DNA of 64,000 nt, from NCBI RefSeq assembly GCF_028769735.1, contig NC_088178.1, positions 23,262,357-23,326,356 of the forward strand, written 5' to 3'. How positions within the stretch are numbered: position 1 is the stretch's first letter; each line of letters opens with the position of its first letter. This document shows positions 38,120 to 49,978 of the stretch, one piece after another. The DNA comes from Zonotrichia leucophrys gambelii. Its lineage: Eukaryota; Chordata; Aves; Passeriformes; Passerellidae. The position numbers and the translations under genes were made by a program. The notes under the pieces were generated by a model. That model saw only the letters and a program-made list of their open reading frames with translations, was not told where the DNA came from and ran no database searches.

Positions 38120-38430
38120 AAATGAGAACAAAGAGAAAAATGAATCTTTTTAATAGCTCAAATTAAAAACCAGAAGAAGCTCTTTGTTTGACACAACTGA
38201 ATTTTACAGCAAATCTCAGTCCACCACCACAACGATCCTGTTATTTATGAAAAGAGGGTTATTTTGTTTGGGAGAGTCCCAGATGACTGTGGTCAGCGAG
38301 CATACTGTCAGCTTCACACAATCTCAAGAGAAATATGGATGAGGTTTTCTCATCTGCTTATAACAGCCTCCATCAATGGATCAAACCCCTTCCCGACTCG
38401 AACAAGAGCTCTAATGGAAAATGGCATTAC
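38120..38430. promoter_or_regulatory. weak candidate conserved noncoding element
   Basis: Repeat-free AT-rich DNA with CpG-containing motifs (ACAACGATCC, GGTCAGCGAGC, CCCGACTCGAAC) between unremarkable flanks. It resembles conserved noncoding sequence in texture only; constraint is not demonstrated. Confidence 0.2.
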
Positions 38431-39483
38431 AGGGCTTTAAACCACCATGTTATATCATGCCAAGCCTGATCAGAGCTAGTCCTCTATTTTAGCAGAGCTG
38501 TTTTCACCAGTTACTTACCTATTTTGTTTCACAGTGCTGACACTGCTCTCTAATAAACAGATGCTGCCCCAATCTCATCTCATGGGGGGCAAAGCAGAGT
38601 GTGGCTGGGGCAAAATAGAGACTCTGTGGTGAAGGAGGGTGGGGAGAGGGGCTATTGCAAGGCTTTTCACCAGCATTTAACATGGTCCAAGTCTGGATGC
38701 TGATGATGCATCCTTCCCTGGGATTCACTCCAGGGAAAAAATGCCCCCAATTCCTCTCACAGCTGTTACATATTTCAAAATCTTTATCAAAGGAGGAGGA
38801 AGCTTCTAAAATGGGAGTGTGGGGAGGAGATTGGGCTTTCTATAGCTGCTGTAAGAACCAGGTTCAATGTGGGAATTACTGGGGATACCCTCTCATGGTA
38901 CTCAGCAGGTCAAACTCGAGAAACTCAGCCAGACCATCCAGCCTTAAAATCTATAAAAGCCCTGAACTACCAACCTGGAAATAGCACAGGGACTTTCCCC
39001 AAGGAGAGCATTTTCTTTCCCAACAGCCCCAGCTCCTGATTCCAGATGGGAGAGACACTTTTGGAAGCCAAAGGTAGCAGCAATGACGAGCCTTCATTTT
39101 TATTCCTCTTGTGTGTCATCAGGGAAGGAACCAGGCGGAAAGATCCCTTACCGACTATTTCAGGCTTTCAGGCCCTTTTCCTGAAATGCTTGATTGTGGT
39201 GGAAGAAATTACCAAGATGGGAGCTGTGTGCTCTTCTCCCTGAGTAATCAGAGGCCTGTAATTTTCTCTCCTGCTCTGACAGAGGAGATTGGAGAACAGG
39301 TATCGTGGAGAGCACTGTTTTATCTGTGCCAGAGGGGCTGTGCTCAGGGACCACGCCGTGTGTCCCATGAACTCATTTCAATATCAGCCATTGCTTTTGT
39401 CCTCCTGAGCTGACCTGAAACAGGCAGACCCCTCCTAACACCTGGGCATGGAGAACAGAGGAGGTGGTGGTGCTTCACAGGAG
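38431..39483. other. unique noncoding DNA, no gene seen
   Basis: No gene or repeat family recognised up to the target-site duplication of the LTR at 39490. Short conflicting frames only. Confidence 0.5.
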
Positions 39484-39489
39484 CCTGTG
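39484..39489. repeat. 6-bp target-site duplication, left copy
   Basis: CCTGTG directly precedes the TG terminus of the LTR and recurs at 40163-40168 directly after its CA terminus. Six base pairs is the usual duplication of class II (ERVK-like) elements. Confidence 0.85.
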
Positions 39490-40162
39490 TGTTGGGAAGG
39501 ATGAAAGTTTGACAAGAAAGTGTCACAGATATGTGTGCTTAACAGAAAGATTTTAAAATGTTGAGTCTGATGAAGGAATAGAGATGGAAGCAAGTTTTGA
39601 TACAGAAGAAAAGAATTGCTGAGCCAGTCTTACTAGCTAATCAAGGAGGCCAAGGGTGTGTTATTTAGAAGGGGTTTTTATGGCTTAGAGCAAAGGATAA
39701 ACCCACCCCAAACAAGAAGATGTTTTTACCAAGCAGAAAGATAGAACAGGCAAACAAGCCAGCAAATGTGGCAAGTAGAAAAAAGGTCTCAGAATCTTCC
39801 ACTGCAAGAAAACTGAAAAACAACTTCTAGCTTAAACTGTAATGCACTCTAATGCACTGTAATGTAACTTTTAGTGATTGGAGAACAGTAACATGAATAT
39901 GGCAATTACAGTAGTTATGATAGGCTATAGATAAAATTTAAGGTATAGATTTGATATATTGTATTAAGATGCTCAGCAAAGAAAAGGATATAGTGCAATG
40001 TAACCAAAATCAAAGGGTGTCCAGGCCTGCCTGCAGCTGGAGCTGGCAGCTGTGGGCACAGGCTCTGTCACCCATGACCCTGGGCTGCTGTAACCTCTTG
40101 GATGGAATAAACCGCATTTGGAGAGCCCCTGGAGTGCTGCATCCCTCATTTTGGCTCTTACA
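39490..40162 (+). mobile_element. solo LTR, ERVK-like endogenous retrovirus
   Basis: A 673-bp LTR begins TGTTGGGAAGG and ends GGCTCTTACA, flanked by the perfect 6-bp duplication CCTGTG. A TATA-like TATAGATAAAA lies at 39926-39936. A polyadenylation signal AATAAA lies at 40106-40111, about 170 bp downstream and about 50 bp from the 3' end. That U3-R-U5 layout fits plus-strand orientation. No primer-binding site, gag, pol or env sequence flanks it, so it is a solo LTR left by recombination between the two LTRs of a provirus. The 6-bp duplication points to class II. I recall near-identical LTRs from songbird genomes, but the family name is not certain. A short local repeat of TAATGCACT lies near 39840-39858. 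Confidence 0.85.
40106..40111 (+). promoter_or_regulatory. polyadenylation signal in LTR
   Basis: Canonical AATAAA located about 50 bp before the LTR 3' end, the position expected near the R/U5 boundary. It supports the plus orientation of the element. Confidence 0.7.
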
Positions 40163-40168
40163 CCTGTG
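40163..40168. repeat. 6-bp target-site duplication, right copy
   Basis: CCTGTG, identical to the copy at 39484-39489. Identity of the two copies indicates an insertion young enough to escape mutation here. Confidence 0.85.
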
Positions 40169-40689
40169 GCTGGACAAGCCAAGGGCTCCTGGCCCTGCTG
40201 GGGTGCTGGATCAAGGGGCAGCAGGGGCTGGAGGTGCCAGCAGAGTGTGGGGCAGCCCCAGTGTGCCCCAAATCTGCAGCTTGTGAGACTGGGCACTGTG
40301 AAGGAGGTGCCAGCTGAACCCATCATGCTGCTGATGGAAACCTGCCCGTGGCACTGAGCTGCAGAGTGGCTGCCACACGTGGGGCCTTGAGAAGGGAGCA
40401 CCTGAGTCAACGAGGATTCGAGACACACAGACAGGTACAGGAAATTCAGGGTGCCCGAACAAGCACAGAACAGTGAGGGCTGAGATGTCTCACTGGGAAC
40501 ACCACAGGCCCACAGCCCATTTTACCTCTGCATCCACGTGCCTTTCCCAGAGCTGTGAGCATGATTTTACAGGGACACCTCTGACTGCTGCTCCATTGTC
40601 CTCATGCCATCTTCACATTGCTCCATGCAAGTGACATTTTGTCCATCTTACAGTCCCTCTGCACCAGTGGGAGATGGAAATGGGCCCCC
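40169..40689. other. GC-richer unique noncoding DNA
   Basis: Unique sequence with no recognised repeat. Frames that run from the LTR into this flank (for example 39951-40286) are not genes. Confidence 0.5.
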
Positions 40690-41090
40690 CTGTAAATGGT
40701 AATCCGCCCTAAGCTATAAAATGACCAAAGAAAACAGTTTATTAAATATCTTGGTGTTGCTGACCTCTGATGATGTTTTCTGAGGGACAGAGGTCAGCCA
40801 AGCTCACAGCTGAAAAAGAAAAAGCCCTGAAAGAATGAATTTCAGCATCAGTACATTTTAATTCATTAAAATATTGCAGCAGCATCACTTTGTAAATTGG
40901 CATACTGTAAAATTATGCATTTAAAACCTGATTGTAACAGCTTCTATCAAACTGTCCCAAAATTAATTTGGGCCTGAATTTACTGGTCTCACATTAATGT
41001 CTGATGGATCTTTAATAAGAGTAGCAGGAAAACATAGGATGAGTCTCTTTTGTGATTTTAACATTTCTGATCTTTGCTATTGTTTAATTC
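40690..41090. promoter_or_regulatory. candidate conserved enhancer with everted AGGTCA half-sites
   Basis: A repeat-free AT-rich block with TTTAATTCATTAAAAT (about 40856), ATTATGCATTTAAA (about 40912) and AAAATTAATTTGGG (about 40959). At 40759-40769 and 40788-40798 there is a perfect 11-bp inverted repeat (GCTGACCTCTG / CAGAGGTCAGC) with an 18-bp spacer. It contains the nuclear-receptor half-site AGGTCA in everted orientation. The combination of half-sites and homeodomain-type cores suggests an enhancer. Conservation and binding are inferred only. Confidence 0.35.
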
Positions 41091-41750
41091 TGGTTACTTG
41101 CCAGCTCTGGGAAGGAGCCCTTGTGGATTAGCTGACCTCAGCTCTTTACACAGTCAATGAAAATTACAGAGCTGATTCTCTCTGATGTACTGAGAAGGGA
41201 TGAGGACAGGGGAAGAAATTTCCAAGTGAAAATCCAGCATTCACATCCTTCTATCACTGATGAATGTTCTCATATGCACGGGGGGAAAACAGCATGAAAA
41301 ACAAAGCCTTAGCAGTTGTTTTCAGCTTGGTTGGAAATGCAAGAACAGTACAATACTCTCCAATTGTAATTAACTCCCCCAAAATACACTGGAAAATCAT
41401 AAGCTGAACTCTTTGGGGATCCTCTCAGTCCCTGACAAACATGACAATCCCTGTTGCTCCAGGTCTGGAAGTTCCCATTAGACATTCCACCCACTGCTTT
41501 GGGCATAACATTTACTACCACCCAAACAAAATCAGTTTCAAGATAAATGGTATAAAGAGTGTTTCGACACACCAAAGTGTGGATAAACCATTTCTCATCT
41601 CTAAATTGCTGGAAGCTCATGAGTTGTATAAATCACAACCAGGCATCAGTGATCTGTTGTGTGCTGCATTTTCCCTCTTTGGCTGCAGCTTCCACTGGCA
41701 GACAGGGCACAGTCAATAGCTTTGACAAGAGCAATCCTACAAAGAAGAAA

Positions 41751-41818
41751 TTAAGAAATGAGATTGACTAAGAAATATGAGGAACTAAGAAACACGGGGA
41801 GCTAAGAAACAGAAGCCT
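41751..41818. repeat. 17-bp degenerate tandem repeat, four units
   Basis: Four 17-bp units start with TTAAGAAAT, CTAAGAAAT, CTAAGAAAC and CTAAGAAAC at 41751, 41768, 41785 and 41802. The first nine bases are conserved and the rest is diverged. Confidence 0.75.
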
Positions 41819-43063
41819 GAGTGTAGCTGGGTTTAAAGTTTTTGAGTTAAGAGAACTGAAGAGTGCTGTCAGTGATTGCAGGATTCACTGGGATTTTAGG
41901 GAACTTTCCTTCCCTGCCTGGGATACCACAGGTTCTGCAGAGTCCAAGGGGAACTGTTTGCAGTTGCATCTGCTCTCCAGTGTCTGAGCAGATGTGGATG
42001 ACCTCCTGAAACCTACCTGGGGTCACCCAGCTGGAAAAGGACTCAGTCCAGTGGTTATTGGATGGTCTAAGTCAAGATGCCTCTTAACTTGCTCAGAGAC
42101 ACATTGGATTTATTCTGCTTTTAGTCAGTCTTTGTTAAGTCAAAACAAGGCACCATCCGTACTTGTAGTGGGCCAAATGCAGGGAAGGGACCACTTGTCC
42201 TCAGAAATTGGCTTAGCCCCTCTCTCAATCTATCCTGCAAGGAAAAAGGACCATGGCCTCAGAGACTGTGCCTTTAAAAACACTTTCAGTCTCCAAGTAA
42301 TAGTCATGCTTCAGTGTGTTCAGCATTTCAGCTGAGCTCAGTACAAAGTGCAGTGATTTAAAGCCGGGAGATCAGGCGGGATTCAGCAAATTCAGAATTA
42401 TTTATTTCTTTAGAGCAGAAAGTCTGGCTACAGATTATTTACTGCAAATGGGTCTGTTTGGGGGAGGGGAGCAAGGCGAGAGGGTAGAGAAGGCGTGAAT
42501 TGATTGATTGAAATTTTTTTCAATTAAAACAAGCAGTTTTTAAAAAAGATTTAATGTTTTATTGAAAACTGTGAAATAATTCAAGAGTCTGGAGCTGCAC
42601 TAAGGGCAGATCATAGAGATGAAGATGGAGGGAGAAGAAATGAAAATTTTTATTTTGTGGAAGAAAGGAAGGAAGAAGAAAAAAAAAAGGGGGGAATTTT
42701 TAATGGGAACTGCCCCTGGCCAAAGCAGAGGGGGCTTCCTCCCCAAAGCAGGGACACAATGAGCTGGGCCAGAGCTCTCCCCACATCAGTGTGACACACC
42801 TCACCATGGCTGGTCACTCCACAGAGGTGGTGCTGGAAGGTAAGAGCAGCATTAGGGCTATTACGGGTAGGTAGGGGAACTAATGATATTTTTGTCGTTG
42901 TAGGGAAGAAGTAAAATATTGCTATAATCTCCACCACTCCTAAGTTAATTGCCTCTTTGCTAATATAATTCCCATTCCCAGATAAATTTAGCTTTTTCTA
43001 AAGCCTTTGATTTTTCCTTTGTGTTTTACACTCAAGCTGGAATGCAGTGATAAGGCACTATGC

Positions 43064-43095
43064 ATATATATATATATATATATACACATATATAT
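43064..43095. repeat. (TA)n microsatellite
   Basis: Alternating AT run from 43064 to 43084, a CACA interruption, then further ATATATAT. Confidence 0.9.
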
Positions 43096-43796
43096 TTAAT
43101 CTACACAAACACAAATATAGTTATATATAGTCCCTGCCACAAATAAGACTCCTCTGACTGCTAAAACAGCTTCTCACTCAGGCTGGGCTGTTTTCCTCCA
43201 TCCTGTCCCTGGGGAAGGGATGCTGGCTGTGTCCACAGAAGGATGCTGGAAATGTCTGCAGCTCTCCCCTTCTCCACTGCCTGTCTCTTCCCTGTGTTTC
43301 TCTGATGGGAATAAGCCATTGCCAAACTTCAGATCCACCATCTCCTGTCATTGTCACAACCACCAGCTTTCCTGGAACAGCCTGCAGTGTCCTGCTGTAC
43401 AGTCAGCATAGGAGTGGCCCTTGAATTTTGAAAGGGGCATCTCAGAGGAAGGTCTTGTGAGGGAATTGAGCATTGAGTGGTGGGGCAGCTTTGTAGCCAC
43501 TGCCATCCTTGGAGAAATGGGGTTCATAGCAACATGCTTGTGACTGTAACCTAATCAGCAGCCTCTGGTTAAATTATTTAATGTGACTCTTCAATTAAAC
43601 CTATCCTATTTTGCTATTGGCACAGTCTCACTCTCTGCTTGTGTTGCCGATCTCTATTTCCATATTACGAACAAGAAATAATTCCAGGAGCACTGTTTGC
43701 CTCTATTCCCAAGTTCCAGTATCATCCTGGAGGAGTCTCACTGGTGCCCAGCTCAGGTGACAGAGCAGCTCCTCCCTCTCAGAGCCACACCTGGAC

Positions 43797-43824
43797 TCAC
43801 TGGGGAATATTCACTGGGGAATAT
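43797..43824. repeat. 14-bp perfect tandem duplication
   Basis: TCACTGGGGAATAT occurs twice in direct succession (43797-43810 and 43811-43824). Confidence 0.9.
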
Positions 43825-44225
43825 TCGCCCACGGGTGCCAAAGGATGTTTGCTGCAGCTGTGGCCCTGGTGCAGAGGGCTGGGACTGTGTTCTCAGTGAG
43901 CAGCTCCTCTGGTCCCTGCATGGAGAGCTCCCAGCTGCATCCCAGGCTCTGGTGGGAAGCAGTGTTTGCCTGCTGTAGCGCCACAAAGATCCTGAAGTTG
44001 GTTTAGTTTCAGCTTCATTATCTGGATACTTCAAGGGCTTAAAAAAAGGCTGATCAGGAGTACAGAAAGCCCAAGGAATGAAAGCTGAAAAGATTTCTGG
44101 ACTTTGGGCCATGGAATAGTGATAGAAAATGTGCAAATCAGTAAAGGCTGCTGTTGAACAGGATAAACTGTTCAGCATCTGCTGGTGATGGGACAAAAAG
44201 CAATCGCCTTAATTTACAATAAAAC

Positions 44226-44340
44226 ATATTAAGATTAGACTTAGGGAGAAGCTTTTTGGTGATAAGACTAGTGGAGCACTTGAAAAATATCTCCTGGAGA
44301 GGCAGTAGCATCTCCATCTTAAGATAAAATTAGGGAAAAC
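44226..44340 (+). repeat. old CR1-like LINE remnant
   Basis: Follows the CR1 3' region in order. AAGATTAGACTTAGGGAGAA (44230-44249) corresponds to the 'GATTAGA(T)ATTAGGAAA' segment. GCTTTTTGGTGATAAGACTA and GTGGAGCACTTGAAAAATAT follow, then AGCATCTCCATCTTAAGATA. It lacks the terminal repeat and is diverged. Judged by eye. Confidence 0.6.
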
Positions 44341-44769
44341 AGCTATGAGGCCAGAGGAAAGGAGAATTGAACCTTTTTGAGGATGGAGGGGTCAGCAAAG
44401 GATTGCCCTATAACTCAGTTCCTTGGGCTCCGATCTTGCTGTACAGGAGCACTCTCCACCAGGTTTTTCTCAGTCCTTAGTAAGGCAATTATGACAAGCC
44501 TCTGCTCCTTTTGCATGTCCAGGAAGAAGAGTAAGGGGCACAAAATCACCACTTGGTAGCCCACAAGTCTCTAAAGACCATTATAACCAGCTCATCATTC
44601 ACCACCTGCCCTGAGACTGAAAATTCAGCTCCTCTTCGAGGGCACTGCTGTCTTCAGCTGGGTGGAATCCCAAGTCCCCTGTCCCACATTCATCTGCTCT
44701 CAACTTCTGAATTCAAATACTGCTCCTCTTTAAAAGCCTCTCTGCCTTTTGCTGATAATTAAAACATTG
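44341..44769. other. unique noncoding DNA, no gene seen
   Basis: Nothing recognisable; short frames only. Confidence 0.5.
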
Positions 44770-45440
44770 GTTGCACCCTGGGCTCGCTTTTCCAAGAGGT
44801 CTGGACAGCGTTGCAGGCAGTTCAGACAAACAAACAGCCAGACAAACAGAATCCATTAGGAGCTGCCACTGCTGACTGTCGCCCTTTCGCATACATCACA
44901 GTGAAAAGGTTAATGCTTCCCAAAAGGGGTGGGAGAGACGGGTGGAGGGAAGGGCAGGAGGGATCCAATCCTGCGAGGACCAGATGTCAGAGATGCTCAA
45001 TACCTCACAGAACGGGCTCCCCCGCCAGCAAGGCAATTGCCCATCTCTTGGCAAAGCTTCCCTTTGAGGGATCTATAATTTATTAGGGAAGGTGGAGTGC
45101 TGAATAAATTGTGCATAGAGATGAAGCAGAGATGATCACTAACTCAAATCCCTGGGAGCTTGGCATTTCCAATCTTTAGCTCCCATTTGTGTCCCCCCCG
45201 GTCCCTCCGAAGCAAGCGAGCCAAAGAGCTGAATATCGACAAAACATAATGAGCTCATTGAGATCTAAGCGCTGCAATTAGCAGGGTGGAATGGAGCAGA
45301 GGGGCTGGGAGGCAGACTGTAATTATTTATAATGTTGATAATCACTTATGTGTAGTTAAAAATATAAATACATCCCAATGCTTGATGGCATTCACCACCC
45401 TTCAATTAGCTCCGTGCCCGCTAAGTAAGCGATAGCCAGG
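44770..45440. promoter_or_regulatory. candidate conserved noncoding block
   Basis: About 670 bp of repeat-free DNA retain many CpGs (GTCGCCCTTTCGC near 44879, CTCCGAAGCAAGCGAGCC near 45205, AATATCGAC near 45232, TCTAAGCGCTGC near 45266, AAGTAAGCGATAGCC near 45424). These are mixed with AT-rich homeodomain-type cores (CTGTAATTATTTATAATG near 45318, TTCAATTAGC near 45402). CpG retention inside unmethylated or constrained DNA, plus such motifs, is characteristic of developmental regulatory elements. Conservation is not measured and limits are approximate. Any coding frame is short and has no domain. Confidence 0.4.
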
Positions 45441-48400
45441 TACCCACAGGAGAAAGGCTGAAGGTCTCTGTCTGGTGCCAAGCTCACACACTGGTGGTGG
45501 GTGGGTGGAAGAAAAGCATTTAAAGAAGGTGCCTTTGTGATAGCTCACACCACTACCAACTGCTAATGGAGTTACGAAGGAGACAGCTCAGACAAGTGTT
45601 CTCATGGCGGTGGATCACCCACTGCCATCTTCTTTCCTAAATTTCATCTCTACAGTTTCTCATCCAGAGGAGCAGAATTTGGTTAAATCAAGGGATGCCA
45701 GTGCAGAGAGCCCCCACTGGAGGTGAGGAGCCCTTTGCTGTGTGACCTGTGCTGCAGTCACAGAAGTACCCGTGGTGCATTACAGGGACACTTGAACTAT
45801 CATGAGAAGCACTCAAACTCCAGCCTCACGTGTCCCTGCACAGCTCACCTCATGCTGTTCCTCCTGTGCCTAAACCAGCTTCTTTAAAAATAGCTTGAGT
45901 CCCTCTGTGCTGCAAATATTTCCCTGCTCCTAAAGGTTTTCACTAGGAATAATTTTTTCAACAGAGTTATCCAGTCTGGATGATTCCAGAGATGGACAAT
46001 CAAAACCTTTTCCTTTCTAGCAATATTCCATCTCCTTGTGGATAGCAAATCCAAATGTCTCTGTCACAAAAATATAAGGGATTTAATTAAATAGTTGGTC
46101 CAAATACAGTCATGTTTTACCAGCAAGAGGGAAGGGAGATAAAGAAATAGAAAGCAGCAAGTCTGAGATGTAGGCATGCTCTCAGGGAAGAATCCATACC
46201 TGAGAACACCTTCACCTGACAGTAAGCAGAAATGACCCTTATCATCCCCATAGTGCACTCCATTGGCATAAAAATTTTAATGAATAACCAAGAGTAAAAC
46301 CACAAGAAAGGGGGAGATTGCTGTACATCAAAAACAAATACATTTTAGTGTGGGAGAGTAGGTAAAACCCCAGTCTGCCTGTACCATTGATTTCCTTCCA
46401 GGTGAAAGGAGCATTTAACACACTGAGGACCTAAACCTGGACCCTTTTCAGTGCAAATTTAGAGAGAGGACAGCAGTGAAGGAATGGTCACCAGAGTTTA
46501 GTGAAGGAGCTTAATGAAAACATGGAAAATGTGGAAAGAAAAAAAAAGGAAAGAAAGCAAGCAAGCAAGCAGCAAGAACACAAACAGACTGTGTTGCAGT
46601 TGAAAAAGCTCTGAGAAAATACAGGCAGTGTTCAGTGAAACTGAAAGGGAAAAGAGCAAAAGCAGAGTAAATGGAAATTGTTCAAAGATAATTGAATGTA
46701 TGTCCAAGCGCTGGCGTGTGCCAGCCAGCAATAAATGCACTGCCTGTGAAAACAAGCTGGTAGGGCACAGGGAGGAACTCCTTAAAGCAAACAAGGGGAG
46801 CAAGGAGCAGCTGCAAGTGGGGTGCAGGGCCAGGAATAGGGGACAAGGGATGGGGGATAAGGGATGACAGGCTGGGAAGGAGCTGGTGAGGCTGGAAATG
46901 AGGCAGAACTACATGTCTTGAGCTGCATGCAAACAGGACCCCAGATCTACCTTGAGAATGCTGGAAATGTGAAAGAAAGGCAGCTGGATCACACTGCAAG
47001 GGCAGCCCGGCAGTGGCTGGGGGAGTTGGTATTTTTGGGATTGTGTTCTGGTTGAATAACCAACCATTCATTTAGTAAGATGGTGCAGGAAATCAGTCCT
47101 AGCTCTGTGCATGGCTTTGCAGGGGCTGAAGCAGCTAAAAGAGAAATATACCTCAGCTATTCTAGCAGACAAAGAGCAGAGAAAGCACAAAAAGGACAGT
47201 GAGTTTCTGGACTGTCTAGCAAAAAATCCACAGAGAGAGCAGGAATAAAAGATTCTTTCACAAGAAATACCAAGCCAGTTCAGACCAAGCCTGACCTACT
47301 CCAACAGCCTGTCTTTGTCACCAGCCAGTGTCCAGAGGAAGAATTATAAGATTTACACCAAGGGATAAGCCCCTTCTCCCTGCATGAGGAGCAGTCTTGT
47401 TCCTGCAGCAAGGAGCTGTCCCTGAGCTGAACAGGTAAGTTAAACTGCCCCCAATTCCTTGGGCACTGAACAGGACAAACATGGCTCAGCCCTTTTCAGA
47501 ACCAATTTCCCTTCCCTGTTGCCTGGAAAGCCTAACAAGACCTCATGGAACACCACACAGGCACAATTTCAAGTCCTGAGTCAGGAATCAACCAGGTAAC
47601 ACATCCTTTAAAGTGCTGTTCCCAAAGAAAAATTAGTCTAGAACTTAAGGGGCGTAGAAAGCTGGTCACCACAACAAATAAAACAATACCTGCCAATAGC
47701 AGAAACCTTTCAAAGGCTGCTGGGCACCTCCATCTGACATAGATTAAAACCCAAGTGCAAAAGGGGATGTGATGTTTGCAAACATCAAGGAAAATGCAGC
47801 TGCACAAACAGGAAAAGGAGCCCTGTCCTCACTTGGTCCATGAGAACATGCCTGTCCTGGATCAAACTGATGCTTGCACCAGAACAGATAGTGAAGACAC
47901 ATTGTCTGGAGAGAAGACCAGGGACTAGCATCAAAAATACTTCTACAATGATTTTCTGGGAGAAAATCCCTTTGCCCCATCTACATTTGTGTTTGCTGTG
48001 CACTGCCTTCCTCAGAGTTGTCAGGCAATCAGTGCAGAGCCGGCTCAGCTCTCACAGCCATGGAGTGATGCCTCACTCAGGTTCAGCAATTGCACAAGGA
48101 AACAAACCCAGGGAGAGGAGAGGAGAGGAGATCCCACTGGAAGCAGATCCCCTGTCAAAGCATGGCTCTTGTGAAGAACAGCCAGCAACTGAGCAACCAC
48201 CCAAAAACTGCTTGGCAAAGTAATTTTGAGCTGATGTAGCTGAGAAAATGTGGGTCTATTTGTAGATCATTTGTCAGAGTATGCTGGACTGCTCAGAAGA
48301 AACACTTGAGCTGACTGCAGTTATGCTTTTTTTTTTAAATTTTACTTTTAATATCAAAATGACTATAAGTGTTTTTTGTTTTCCAAACAATTTGCTTCCA

Positions 48401-49533
48401 AAAAAGAGTATATGTTGGTATCAACTACTATTTAAAATATGGAGAGAAAATAAAAAGTAGGACCTTTCCAGTGGAAGCAACCTCAGCATTTAAATTGTTT
48501 CAATGCTACAGTATTGTCTCTTTGATGCAACCAGATAAACTCTAATTAGTTCTGACTAAAGCATCTGCTTTAGCAACACCTGGATCTACAAGCCAAGGAA
48601 TCCAACAGAGAGACTTCTACTTATTTCAGTGTGCTTTGTAGAAGCTTCATGTTGGATTAACCAGTAAATTCAGTCAAAAACCCAGAGAACAAGGGTGAAA
48701 TTAATTCAGGTTCCTCAAAAAGGAATGAAGAGATTCTGGCAAGCAAATTCTGAAAGAGCAAAAGTGTCTGGATCCACCACCCTTTTATTTCTCTTTATCT
48801 CTTGCAGTAACCTGGTGAACATGAGATGAATTTATGATGGAAGAAGCCAACTCAGCCAAGCCTACAGTGGCTCCAGAGCCTGCTATTCCTGTCCCAAGAG
48901 CCTGATTCCTTTATTGCAGTGTTTTTCATGGATGCTAAAATCCCCTTTATTCTCCTCTGAGCTGCTGTTGCCTTTGATTGTACAGAAGGGATTTCTAAAT
49001 GCTTATTTACTACCATCCTCCTGTAATTCCTGCATCTGGGAAAAAAGGGAGACCAGTTCATTTTGAAACAAGATGTTCATCTTTTCGACAGCTAGCATGG
49101 ACTGGGGCATCAATAAATTAAGGGTTCTAGGGATTAATTGATTGGAACAAGGTTGGTTAACTAAATGGGAACTAATCTGCTAGCAGGCAAACTGGAGCTG
49201 GGCTACATTTGTCCTCCATGAGTTTGGGCTGTGAAAATGAAAATTTGCTGATGATAGCAGTAATGCAAACAGGGATGCTGAGCGGAAAGGGAAAAAGGAG
49301 ATTTTTCTCCCTAAAGGAAATGTACACAGGCTCTGCTAGATCTGAAATGATATCTCGCTCAACCTCTTTTCTTTGTGAAAATCACTACTTCTGAAACAGG
49401 AATTCTAGTGAAGGGAAGATCCCATTATCAGCAGCAGTCACATTTCACAGCAATGTGATTAACTGCCGGTCACATGCGCCCCTCACTCACCACTTGTAGA
49501 CAGCTCAATAATTTTAACAAGGAGAGAAGACTG

Positions 49534-49613
49534 TCTTTCCCTTTCTTCCTTCCTTTCTTCCTTCCTTTCTTCCCCCTCTTTTCTTTCTTCCCTCCCCTCC
49601 CTTCTCCCCTTTT
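49534..49613. repeat. polypyrimidine (CTTT/CCTT)-rich tract
   Basis: About 80 bp of almost pure C/T on the plus strand, with repeated CTTCCTTTCTT units followed by C-rich CCCTCCCCTCCC. Confidence 0.85.
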
Positions 49614-49921
49614 AGACTTCCCTTACAAGGCAGGCAGTTGAGGCTGACCCTTCAGGAAAACCCCACCGGGACCTGGATATCACTTATCAAGTCTAAATAT
49701 GCTGTCCTGGCCCAGGTTGATGTGAAGAGCGGCAGCCACGTCTGAGAAATCTCCCCCTTTCAGAACAAAACCAGTCACCTTGGCTGGGAAATACACTCCT
49801 TCCATCACAGTCACACTTCAATCACCAGCCTTTCCCTTGTCTCAGCTCCTGTCCTTGGTTGGGAGTATTTACAGCCCATCTGTCTGTCTCAAACACACTT
49901 CTCACTCAAGAGGGAAATTAA

Positions 49922-49978
49922 TCTCTCCTTCTCTCCCCTCTCTGCTTTCTCTCTCCTTCTCCCTCCTCCCCTTCCCCC
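49922..49978. repeat. polypyrimidine tract
   Basis: A second C/T-rich run 300 bp downstream of the first, irregular, mainly TCTCC/CTTCT units with one G interruption near 49944. Confidence 0.8.

Larger units (their letters stand above)
41091..44225. other. unique noncoding DNA, no gene seen
   Basis: Unique sequence with small tandem repeats annotated separately and a purine-rich run at about 42660-42694. Frames at 41309-41771 and 43639-44196 are short and conflict between strands. Confidence 0.5.

Noticed and set aside
39951..40286. Frame running from the LTR into flanking DNA
   Set aside because: It crosses the insertion boundary and target-site duplication and has no domain.
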